64,000 nucleotides of DNA, taken from contig JAWKRR010000003.1 of the NCBI GenBank assembly GCA_041389525.1, positions 258,247-322,246 of the forward strand, in the 5' to 3' direction. Source of the stretch: JACKFB01 sp041389525. GTDB lineage: Bacteria; Myxococcota_A; UBA9042; PHBI01; JACKFB01. How positions within the stretch are numbered: the stretch's first letter is position 1; every line of letters starts with the position of its first letter. The position numbers were made by a program, and so were the translations under genes. Below are positions 35,830-42,904 of the stretch, one piece after another. The notes beneath the pieces were generated by a model that had not been told where the DNA came from, did no database searches, and was given only the letters and a program-made list of their open reading frames with translations.

Positions 35830-37187
35830 GACGCGGCGCGCTCCTGACCCGTCAGGAACTCGGTGTGCAGGGCCTGCATCGCGCGGTTGGCGTCCTCATC
35901 GGTGACCACGAAGGTCACGTTCAGCTCGGAGCTCCCCTGCGAGATCATCTCGATGTTGATCTTAGCGTTGCCCATGCAGCTGAAGATGCGCCCGGCGATA
36001 CCTGGCACGACCTGCATGCCCTCGCCCACCACGCAGACGATGGCGCGGTTGGGATCGATGCGGACGCGCGAGAACTTGCGCAGCTCAGGCATCGCCTGCT
36101 CGAGGCGCCCCATGCACGAGCCGTCGACCGTCACCGACACGCTGACCTCGCTGGTCGCGATGACGTCGATGGAGATGTTGTGGCGGCGGAAGATGTCGAA
36201 GAGCTGGGCCATGTAGCCGCCGGCCTCGAGCATCCGCGTGGACGTGAAGTTCACGAGGCTGTTGCCGCGCTTGCACGCCAAGCCCTCCACGACGCGCTCG
36301 GCCCGGTCGTCGCTCTCGCGGGTGACCACGGTGCCCGGGTCGTCGGGCTTGAAGCTGTTGAGGATGCGCACGGGGATGTCGGCCTGAACGGCCGGCTCGA
36401 TGGTCTTCGGGTGCAGGACCTTCGCTCCGAAATAAGCCAGCTCGCTGGCCTCGTCGAAGGTCAGGGCGCGCAGGGTGAAGGCCTCGGGCACCACGCGGGG
36501 GTCGGCGCTGAGGATGCCGGACACGTCGGTCCAGATCTGGATCTCCTCGGCCCCCACGCCGCGACCGATGATCGCCGCCGTGTAGTCGCTGCCGCCGCGG
36601 CCGAGCGTCGTGCGCTCGCCGGCCTTGTTGCGGGCGATGAAGCCGGTGACGACCGCGATGGTCTGCTCGGCCTCGGGCAAGAAGCGCTTGCGGATGCGCG
36701 GGTAGGTCTCGGGCAGGATCTCGGCCTCGCCGTAGCGATCGTCGGTCACGATGCCGACGTCCCAGCCGGTGTAGGCCTTGGCGGTCAGGTGCTCGGCGGT
36801 CAGGTAGGCCGCGACGATGCGCGAGGACATGATCTCGCCGAAGCTGACGACGTAATCGAGGGAGCGCGGGGTCAGCTCGCGCAGGTAGTAGATACCCTTG
36901 AGCACCTCGCCCAGGCGGGTCAGGGGCTCCTGGATCAGCGTGTGCGGCAGGCGCAGCTCGTCGAGGATCGCGTGGTGGATCCTGGCGAGCTCTTTCATGG
37001 CGCGCTCGGGCTCGGTGCCGCGCTTCTGGGCCGACTGCGCTGCAGCGATGAGGCGATTGGTGACGCCGGAGACCGCAGAGACGACGACCACGGGCTTGCG
37101 ATCCAGCCGCCCGCGCACGATGTCCACCAAGCGCCGAATGGCCTCAGCGCTGCCCACCGAGGTGCCACCAAACTTCATCACGATCAT
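35826..37187 (-). CDS. lysC: Aspartate kinase
   Basis: First enzyme of the lysine/threonine/methionine/diaminopimelate pathway, ATP-dependent phosphorylation of aspartate, 453 aa, ATG start. Motifs: MIVMKFGGTSVGSAEAIRRL, VVVVSAVSGVTNRL, SFGEIMSSRI, TTLGRGGSDYTAAIIG, IWTDVSGILSADPR and FGAKVLHPKTIEPA. Two C-terminal ACT domains (about 310-450, with SLVNFTSTRML, ISIDVIATSEVSVSVTVD and GRIFSCMGNAKINIEMISQGSSE) indicate allosteric feedback, probably by lysine and/or threonine. The length is that of monofunctional class III-like (LysC/ThrA kinase) enzymes; no homoserine dehydrogenase is fused. The stop overlaps the MFS gene start. The 164 nt upstream hold no clear promoter. Confidence 0.95.
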   Translation of the reverse strand: MIVMKFGGTSVGSAEAIRRLVDIVRGRLDRKPVVVVSAVSGVTNRLIAAAQSAQKRGTEPERAMKELARIHHAILDELRLPHTLIQEPLTRLGEVLKGIYYLRELTPRSLDYVVSFGEIMSSRIVAAYLTAEHLTAKAYTGWDVGIVTDDRYGEAEILPETYPRIRKRFLPEAEQTIAVVTGFIARNKAGERTTLGRGGSDYTAAIIGRGVGAEEIQIWTDVSGILSADPRVVPEAFTLRALTFDEASELAYFGAKVLHPKTIEPAVQADIPVRILNSFKPDDPGTVVTRESDDRAERVVEGLACKRGNSLVNFTSTRMLEAGGYMAQLFDIFRRHNISIDVIATSEVSVSVTVDGSCMGRLEQAMPELRKFSRVRIDPNRAIVCVVGEGMQVVPGIAGRIFSCMGNAKINIEMISQGSSELNVTFVVTDEDANRAMQALHTEFLTGQERAAS

Positions 37188-37351
37188 GCCGAACTCCCGA
37201 GCAGCCTGCTCGTCAACCGCCGAGCCAGCGGCTGCCTACGAAGCTTGGCAGGGGCCGGCTACAACGGGCCCGTATATCGCAGAGGCGCGCCGGCTTGACC
37301 AGACGGGATTTCGCGTCCGCGGCGACTCGCCCCGGACGAGGGCGGCGGCGG

Positions 37352-38104
37352 CTACAGGAAGTAGATCGCGACACCCAGGGTGACCATCGCTTGGTACTGC
37401 CAGGTCGTGCTGAGGGCGGTGAACTGGTTGCCCGTGACGGTGACCCGGTCCGCCACGTAGCCGCTCACGCTGGGCGTGTAGCTGCCGCGCAGCATCAGCG
37501 GCACGCGGATGTCGATCTTGTCGGTGGGCAGGCGGATGTCGAAGCCGAAGCCGAAGGCCACGGCGACATAGGTGTCCGCGTCGCCCTCCAGGGTCAGGGC
37601 GTTCCGCTCGACCTCCACCTTGGGGTTGGTGGGGACGACGATCTCCGGCCCCACGAAGAGGAAGGGCCGCACCTTGTCGTAGGGCGCCGCGACCCGCAGC
37701 AGGATCGGGATGTGCACCGCGGTCTGGCTGAGATCGAAGCGGAACCCGTTGATCTTGCCGTGGCCCTGGTCCAGCGAGACGTGAAAGCCCAGGTCCAGCC
37801 CCACGATCCCCCGCCACATGCCGACCACCGACAGCCCGCCGCCGCCGCCCACGCCCGCGAACCCGGGGTATGGGACGCTGGGACCGACGTCTTTGGGGAC
37901 CCGCTTCTTCTCCTCCGACGGCTCGTCGAGGAAGCTGCCGTTGGGCCCGCCATAAAGCTGCACACCCAACTCGAACTCGCGTCGCTTCTTCTCGGCCGAG
38001 TCCGTCGATTGCGACGTCAACGGCTGCTCCAGCGGCTCGTCGGCGCGAGCGGTGGGCGCGGCAAGAGACGTCAGGGCCAAAGCGAGGGCGAGGGCAGTGC
38101 GCAT
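37352..38104 (-). CDS. Outer-membrane beta-barrel protein
   Basis: Exported protein of 250 aa. The ATG at 38104 is chosen because it begins a clean signal peptide (MRTALALALALTSLAAPTARA, cut before DEP); the open frame runs further upstream only through repeat DNA. After a charged linker, amphipathic strands alternate with glycine-rich turns: ELGVQLYGGPNGSF, GVGGGGGLSVVGMWRGIVGLDLGFHVSL, AVHIPILLRVAAPY, PFLFVGPEIVVP, YVAVAFGFGFDIRLP. The last residues (MVTLGVAIYFL) end in an aromatic-hydrophobic pattern typical of barrel C-termini. It may be an 8-10-stranded porin-like protein common in myxobacteria. The specific function is unknown. Confidence 0.8.
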   Translation of the reverse strand: MRTALALALALTSLAAPTARADEPLEQPLTSQSTDSAEKKRREFELGVQLYGGPNGSFLDEPSEEKKRVPKDVGPSVPYPGFAGVGGGGGLSVVGMWRGIVGLDLGFHVSLDQGHGKINGFRFDLSQTAVHIPILLRVAAPYDKVRPFLFVGPEIVVPTNPKVEVERNALTLEGDADTYVAVAFGFGFDIRLPTDKIDIRVPLMLRGSYTPSVSGYVADRVTVTGNQFTALSTTWQYQAMVTLGVAIYFL

Positions 38105-38236
38105 GGGCTGCTCCGAGACTTCCGGGGGGTCGCGATCGCCTACCACAAGCCGCCGCCCCCTGTCGCGGCGTTCGAAACGCGCGCGGGGCTCCCGGAGGCG
38201 ACGGAGGCGCGCACAAGCAGAAGCTGCCGGAGGCGG

Positions 38237-38377
38237 GATTTGCCACGGAGGCACCGAGACGCGGAGAGAACGCTGATTAGTGCTGCTCCTAACCCCTCCG
38301 CGCCCCCGTGGTTTTGCCCCCTCCTCTGCCCCCCTCCGTGTATCCTCCGTGAACTCCGTGCCTTCCGTGGCTAAATC
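38237..38377. repeat. CACGGAG-type palindromic element, imperfect copy
   Basis: The left arm beginning GATTTGCCACGGAGG (38237-38258) and the right arm ending CCGTGGCTAAATC (38354-38377) are imperfect inverted repeats. Both are built from CACGGAG-like units about 8-10 nt apart, with about 95 nt between them that includes more CTCCG units. It lies in the 464-nt gap between the divergent barrel gene and trmJ. Confidence 0.7.
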
Positions 38378-38435
38378 GTCACCCCGTCCTACCCTCGCTA
38401 AGAGGGCCGGGGCGGCCTGAGGGGGCGGTGTTTTA

Positions 38436-38519
38436 CCACGGAGACACGGAGGAGCACGGAGACGGGCATTGTTGAACGCTCGGCTCCGTGCCGTCTCCGT
38501 GCCCTCCGTGTCTCCGTGG
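38436..38519. repeat. CACGGAG-type palindromic element, near-perfect copy
   Basis: The left arm 38436-38465 starts CCACGGAGACACGGAGG and continues CACGGAGACGG. The right arm 38491-38519 reads CCGTCTCCGTG, then CTCCGTGTCTCCGTGG. The arms pair for 28 bp with only a 2-nt internal mismatch around a 25-nt loop. It ends 49 nt before the trmJ start, so its transcript would be a strong hairpin in the leader. Together with the previous element it fills most of this gap; nothing else is seen there. Confidence 0.88.
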
Positions 38520-38568
38520 TTTTGCACCCCTCCCAACCCGTCCCAGCCCCCCAAGAACGAGTCCCACC

Positions 38569-39393
38569 GTGGCGTTGCCCCGCTCCCTCGACAGCTTCCG
38601 GATCGTCCTGGTCGACCCGACCCACCCCGGCAACATCGGCGCCACGGCCCGCGCGATGAAGACCATGGGCCTCACCGACCTCGCCCTGGTCCGCCCGGTC
38701 GACTACCTCGTCAGCGAGGCCTACGCCCGCGCGGTCGGCGCTGACGACATCCTCGACGCCGCCAAGGTCTTCGACACCGTCGAGGACGCCCTGGCCGGCG
38801 CCTCCCTGGTCGTCGGCACCTCGTCGCGCCGCCGCCGCAACGGCGAAGACGCCCTCCCCGTCCGCCAGCTCGCCGCCATCGCCGCCGCCGAGCCCGGCGA
38901 CGCCTCGGTCGCCATCCTCTTCGGCACCGAGCGCATCGGCCTCACCAACGAAGACCTCGCCCGCTGCCGCCACCACATGGTCATCCCGACCAACCCGGAG
39001 TTCCGCTCCCTCAACCTCGCCTCGGCCGTGCAACTCGTAACCTACGAGTTACGCATGGCCGTCGAAGAGGCCCGCCCCCTGACCACCAAACACGCCGATC
39101 TCCCAGCCACCGCCGAAGAGATGGAGCACTTCCTCACCCACCTCTTCGCGGCGCTCACCGACCTCCGCTTCTTCATCCCAAACCAGGAAAACCGCCCCCA
39201 CCTCGAGCTCCGCTTCCGCCGAATGTTCACCCGCATGAACCCGGACCGCTACGACATGGGCATGCTCCGAGGCTTCCTGACCCGCGTCCAACAAGCCCTG
39301 GGCACCCGAGGCCGCCGCGGCCAGCTCCGCCCCGGCACCCCGCAGGTCACCGCGAGCCCGCCCGAGATCCTGGATCCGCCCGCCGAGGGCTGA
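38569..39393 (+). CDS. trmJ: tRNA/rRNA 2'-O-ribose methyltransferase, TrmJ-like (SPOUT)
   Basis: SAM-dependent methyltransferase of 274 aa, probably methylating position 32 of tRNA anticodon loops. The GTG at 38569 is chosen because the family starts there (SFRIVLVDPTHPGNIGATARAMKTMGL); the upstream frame reads only repeat DNA. The trefoil-knot motifs are intact: VDPTHPGNIGATARA, ILFGTERIGLTNEDL and IPTNPEFRSLNLASAVQLVTYEL. The C-terminal 90 residues hold a helical extension with MEHFLTHLFAALTDLRF, as in TrmJ, plus a short Arg/Gly-rich tail. It begins a run that also contains tcdA and ttcA. Confidence 0.9.
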   Translation: MALPRSLDSFRIVLVDPTHPGNIGATARAMKTMGLTDLALVRPVDYLVSEAYARAVGADDILDAAKVFDTVEDALAGASLVVGTSSRRRRNGEDALPVRQLAAIAAAEPGDASVAILFGTERIGLTNEDLARCRHHMVIPTNPEFRSLNLASAVQLVTYELRMAVEEARPLTTKHADLPATAEEMEHFLTHLFAALTDLRFFIPNQENRPHLELRFRRMFTRMNPDRYDMGMLRGFLTRVQQALGTRGRRGQLRPGTPQVTASPPEILDPPAEG

Positions 39394-39413
39394 CCCCCAT
39401 CCCACGAGGAACC

Positions 39414-40319
39414 ATGCTGCATCGCAACACCCGCCCTCACCGCCCCATGACCGCCGCCACGATTTCGCTCGTCGCGGCCTCGCTTTTTTCGACCGCCGCG
39501 ATGGCCGGCGACAACAACGCGTCGCAGCACGCGCCCACGGTGGAGCCTTCCGAGGGCGTCCGGCGCGGTGGGTCGTTGGTGGTCGCCGATCCGCCGCAGC
39601 AGCCTTCGGATCGCGCGTTCGTGCCTCGGATGCGCACGCACGTGGAGGGGCCGCTGACCGCTGACGGCCAGCGGGTCTGGGTGGGGCCGCCGGTGCCGCG
39701 CTCGGTGGCGATCGAGGTCGATGGGCGCGAGCTTTTCCTGCTGGACCCGGTCGAGGGTGGCCACGTGGCGCTCTACCGCGACCCCTACGGCGGCAAGAGC
39801 TGCACCCTGGGCGGGCGGGAGAACTGCCGCTTCCTCGCGCGCTTCTATGCGGACGACGAGGAGGCGCCTCGCTGGAGCGTCGACTTGGAGCCCTTGATGA
39901 CGGGGCCGCGGAACCTGGAGCTTCAGGACCTGCGCTACGCCGACGGGGTCCTCTATTTCAACGATGCGTGCGCCAGCTACTCGGTGCAGGCCAAGGGGAA
40001 GTGCTCGTCGCTCATCGCCTGGGACTCGGCCACGCAGAAGGTGCTGTGGCGCAGCAAGCCCCTGACCTCGAACGGGCGCTTCTTGGTACACGGCGAGCTG
40101 CTGATCTCGGGCTATGGCTTCACCGACGAGCCGGACTGGGTCTTCTTGGTCTCGCGGAAGGACGGGCGCGTGCTGGCGAAGCGGCGTCTCAAGAAGGCGC
40201 ACGAGACGCTGGCGGTGGAGGGCGACATCTTGGAGGTCGGCGTGTACGACAGCCCGCCGAAGCGCTTTCGTTTGGTGGGGCTGGACGGCAAGCGCCCGCG
40301 AATGCAGCCGATTCGGTGA
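39414..40319 (+). CDS. Hypothetical secreted protein, beta-propeller-like
   Basis: Not recognised. 301 aa, ATG start with GAGGAA upstream. A signal peptide covers residues 1-31 (TISLVAASLFSTAAMA, cut before GDN). The mature part has repeating strand pairs of the type seen in propellers: RSVAIEVDGRELFLLDPVEGGHVAL, ELQDLRYADGVLYFNDA, SLIAWDSATQKVLWRSKPLTSNGRFLVHGELLISGYG, WVFLVSRKDGRVLAKRRL. The W-D/K-D-G-R-x-L pattern recalls PQQ-like blades, perhaps four in all. Two Cys pairs (SCTLGGRENC, ACASYSVQAKGKC) suggest disulfides in the periplasm. It lies 20 nt after trmJ and 31 nt before tcdA, so it may be co-transcribed with tRNA-modification genes without sharing their role. Confidence 0.7.
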   Translation: MLHRNTRPHRPMTAATISLVAASLFSTAAMAGDNNASQHAPTVEPSEGVRRGGSLVVADPPQQPSDRAFVPRMRTHVEGPLTADGQRVWVGPPVPRSVAIEVDGRELFLLDPVEGGHVALYRDPYGGKSCTLGGRENCRFLARFYADDEEAPRWSVDLEPLMTGPRNLELQDLRYADGVLYFNDACASYSVQAKGKCSSLIAWDSATQKVLWRSKPLTSNGRFLVHGELLISGYGFTDEPDWVFLVSRKDGRVLAKRRLKKAHETLAVEGDILEVGVYDSPPKRFRLVGLDGKRPRMQPIR

Positions 40320-40350
40320 CTCGCTCTCGACTCGGGGGCGGGCGTTGGCT

Positions 40351-41172
40351 ATGACGCTCGCGCGGAGGGCGGACTTGGCGCAGGCAGAGCAGGGTTGGAA
40401 CGAGCGGTTCGGCGGCATCGTGCGCCTGTATGGCGTGGCGGCGGCTGAGCGAATTCGGCGCGCGCGCGTCGCCGTCATCGGCGTGGGCGGGGTCGGCTCG
40501 TGGACGGCCGAGGCCCTGGCGCGGACCGGCGTGGCGTCGCTGGCGCTCATCGACCTCGACGACGTCTGCATCTCCAACGCCAACCGTCAGCTACACGCGC
40601 TGGACGGCGAGGTGGGGCGCGCGAAGGTCGAGGTGATGGCTGAGCGGATCCGCCGCATCCACCCGGGCTGCGAGGTGCGCGCCATCGCCGACTTCTTCAC
40701 CGCGGAGACCGCCGACGCGCTGCTCGACGCGCACTACGACGTCATCGTCGACGCCATCGACAACCCGCGGCACAAGTGCCTACTGCTCGCGCGCTGTCAC
40801 GAGCGGGGACAGGCCATCATCACGGTGGGGGCGGCCGGCGGGCGGCGAAACCCCAGCAAGATCGAGACCGCGGACCTCGCCGACGCCACCCACGACGGCC
40901 TGCTGCGCCGGGTGCGCCGGCGGCTGCGCGATGAGTACGGCTTTTCCCGTGCTGGCGCCTTCGGGATCGGCGCGGTGTACAGCACCGAGGCCGCCTGGTA
41001 CCCGACCGCCGACGGCGAGGTCTGCTTGGAGGGGCCGAAGGACGCCGCGCTCCGGCTGGACTGCCAGAGCGGCTACGGGACGGCCTCGTTCGCGACCGGC
41101 GCCTTTGGGCTGGCCGCGGCGGCGATGGCGGTGGACGTCGTCATCGCCAAACCCAGCGTGGAGGCCGCGTGA
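40351..41172 (+). CDS. tcdA: tRNA threonylcarbamoyladenosine dehydratase (ThiF/MoeB fold)
   Basis: E1-like enzyme of 273 aa that uses ATP to cyclise t6A37 to ct6A in tRNAs reading ANN codons. The ATG at 40351 is used, shortly before the conserved LAQAEQGWNERFGGIVRLYG. The nucleotide-binding VAVIGVGGVGSWTAEALARTG is followed by LIDLDDVCISNANRQLHAL (the Arg/Asn catalytic region), VIVDAIDNPRHKCLLLARC, then a family-specific VGAAGGRRNPSKIETADLADATHDGLLRRVRRRLRDEYG. The absence of a MoeB-type zinc CxxC pair and of a rhodanese domain supports TcdA over MoeB/ThiF. Its stop overlaps the ttcA GTG (GTGA). Confidence 0.9.
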   Translation: MTLARRADLAQAEQGWNERFGGIVRLYGVAAAERIRRARVAVIGVGGVGSWTAEALARTGVASLALIDLDDVCISNANRQLHALDGEVGRAKVEVMAERIRRIHPGCEVRAIADFFTAETADALLDAHYDVIVDAIDNPRHKCLLLARCHERGQAIITVGAAGGRRNPSKIETADLADATHDGLLRRVRRRLRDEYGFSRAGAFGIGAVYSTEAAWYPTADGEVCLEGPKDAALRLDCQSGYGTASFATGAFGLAAAAMAVDVVIAKPSVEAA

Positions 41173-41981
41173 GCGCTGAGCCTGAGGCCGTTGCGCTGCC
41201 TGAGGTCGCAGGCCAGCCCGAGATCGCCTCCGCGACCGGGCCCGCCCTGCCCTCCCGCGCCGTGATGCGCCTCATCGAGCGCGCGGTCGGCGACTTCGCG
41301 CTCATCGAGGCCGGCGACCGTGTGGCGGTCGGGATCTCGGGCGGCAAGGACTCGCTGCTGCTGCTCGCGGCCCTGACGGAGCTGTCGCGCCGCGCCGACC
41401 GGCCCTTCGAGCTGCGCCCGATTCATCTGGACCAGCACCAGCCCGGTTTCGACCGCGCCGGCTTCGACGCAGCGCTCAAACGACTAGGCGCTGACTGCGA
41501 GATCATCTCGGCGGACACCTGGTCGGTGGTCAGCGAGAAGCTGCGCCCCGGGCAGATCCCGTGCGCGCTGTGCGGCCGGATGCGGCGGGGGATCCTCAAC
41601 CGCTGGTGCGCCGAAAACGGCTACAACAAGCTGGCCCTCGGCCATCACCTGGACGACGCGGCCGAGACCTTCCTGCTGAACCTGCTCTTCGGGCGGCGGC
41701 TGGACCCGCTCAAGGCGGCCACGCCGGCCAGCGAGTACCCGGTGACCACCATTCGCCCGCTGATCCTCGTCGAGGAGCGGAAGATCGAGGCGTGGGTGGC
41801 CGAGCACGGCATCCCGACGATCCCCTGCCCGGTCTGCGACACCTTCCCCGACTCCAAGCGCCGCGACGTCAAGGGCGTCATCGCCGACCTGGCGCGCGTG
41901 CAGCCCGAGATCCTGGCTTCGGTGCGGCAGGCCCTCTACGGCGCGGGAGACGCGGAGAAGGCGGAGAACGCGCAAGGTTGA
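41169..41981 (+). CDS. ttcA: tRNA 2-thiocytidine(32) synthetase TtcA
   Basis: ATP-dependent, Fe-S-containing tRNA thiolase, 270 aa, GTG start overlapping tcdA by 4 nt. It shows the PP-loop VGISGGKDSLLLLAAL, IHLDQHQPGFDRAGF, the CALCGRMRRGILNRWC motif (CxxC, cluster ligands) and LALGHHLDDAAETFLLNLLFG. ESE/ASEYPVTTIRPLILVEE and IPCPVCDTFPDSKRRDVK provide the third essential Cys region. About 30 residues of Ala/Pro-rich sequence precede the core. With trmJ acting on the same anticodon-loop base (position 32) in other bacteria, this small cluster focuses on tRNA positions 32 and 37. Confidence 0.92.
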   Translation: MSAEPEAVALPEVAGQPEIASATGPALPSRAVMRLIERAVGDFALIEAGDRVAVGISGGKDSLLLLAALTELSRRADRPFELRPIHLDQHQPGFDRAGFDAALKRLGADCEIISADTWSVVSEKLRPGQIPCALCGRMRRGILNRWCAENGYNKLALGHHLDDAAETFLLNLLFGRRLDPLKAATPASEYPVTTIRPLILVEERKIEAWVAEHGIPTIPCPVCDTFPDSKRRDVKGVIADLARVQPEILASVRQALYGAGDAEKAENAQG

Positions 41982-42037
41982 CCTGGGGTGTGGCGAAAGC
42001 CCACGATCGCGGCCATCCCCCCCGGCCCTGGGTCGCC

Positions 42038-42904
42038 ATGCGCAACGCCACTCAAACCCGCCTCACCCTGCTTGTCTGTTCCGTCCTCGTGGCCTGCTCG
42101 CCCGGCGACGGCTCGGGCGCCGGCATCACGTTCGGGCCCGACGGCGGCGCGGTCATCACCGGGGACGTCGTCTCGACGACCAAGTGCTCCAACACGCCGG
42201 GCTGCGGGCCGAGCGCGGTGAACACCTACGTCGACGACAGCGCGCTCTTCGACGCGGTCCTGGAGGACCTGGTCACCAAGGGCTGCTCGCGCTTCTTCAG
42301 CGACTGTAACTACCTGTGCTCGCAGATCTTCTACGACTGCGGCGCCAACATGACCCAGTGCGTGCAGCAGAGCGTCAAGCGCTACGGCGACGACTACGAC
42401 CACCCGGTGGTCAACGCTGCGCTCGCGGTGACCTGCGGGCAGGACGTCCTGGCGGCGGCCTGCTCCGACATCCCGCCCGACACGCGGGCCTGCGAGGACG
42501 TCATCGTCGAGGGGTGCGCCGACGACTCCGGCGACACGGACGGCGCCTACATTTGGAGCGCTCCGGCCGCGGTGGGCGCGCTGCCCAGCCTGCTGGCCGT
42601 GCACCTGTGCGACGAGGCGGACAAGTGGCTCGCGCTGAGCCTGACGAAGGGCCAGACCGTGACGCTGCAGGCGACCGCGCCCAAGCCCACCTTCGGCAAC
42701 GTCTCCCTGCGCTTTCACATCGCGAGCCCCCAGGCCGACGAGGAGCCCACGCGGCTGGACACCGACAATCTCGGCTGGGCCGACGAGGACGCGGCGAGCT
42801 TCGGGCCGGTCGACGTCGATGGCGACTACCTCATCGAGCTTCACCTCAGCAGCGCGCCGACCCTGGATCTCGGGCTGCGTGTCGACCTCACGGAGGCCCC
42901 ATGA
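42038..42904 (+). CDS. Cys-rich lipoprotein, function unknown
   Basis: Not recognised. 288 aa from the ATG at 42038, chosen because a lipoprotein signal follows (LLVCSVLVAC, Cys20); no strong ribosome-binding site is visible. The N-terminal mature half carries about 13 cysteines (CSNTPGC, GCSRFFSDCNYLCSQIFYDC, MTQCVQQ, TCGQDVLAAACS, CEDVIVEGC), suggesting a disulfide-rich helical domain. The C-terminal half reads as a beta-sandwich of the bacterial pre-peptidase type: TKGQTVTLQATAPKPTFGNVSLRFHI, then VDVDGDYLIELHLSSAPTLDLGLRVDL. The stop overlaps the start of the next lipoprotein gene (ATGA), so the two are probably partners on the cell surface. Confidence 0.78.
   Translation: MRNATQTRLTLLVCSVLVACSPGDGSGAGITFGPDGGAVITGDVVSTTKCSNTPGCGPSAVNTYVDDSALFDAVLEDLVTKGCSRFFSDCNYLCSQIFYDCGANMTQCVQQSVKRYGDDYDHPVVNAALAVTCGQDVLAAACSDIPPDTRACEDVIVEGCADDSGDTDGAYIWSAPAAVGALPSLLAVHLCDEADKWLALSLTKGQTVTLQATAPKPTFGNVSLRFHIASPQADEEPTRLDTDNLGWADEDAASFGPVDVDGDYLIELHLSSAPTLDLGLRVDLTEAP

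Noticed and set aside
38105..38554. Upstream extension of the barrel-protein frame through the repeat region
   Set aside because: The added 150 residues come from CACGGAG repeats and would bury the signal peptide at 38104.
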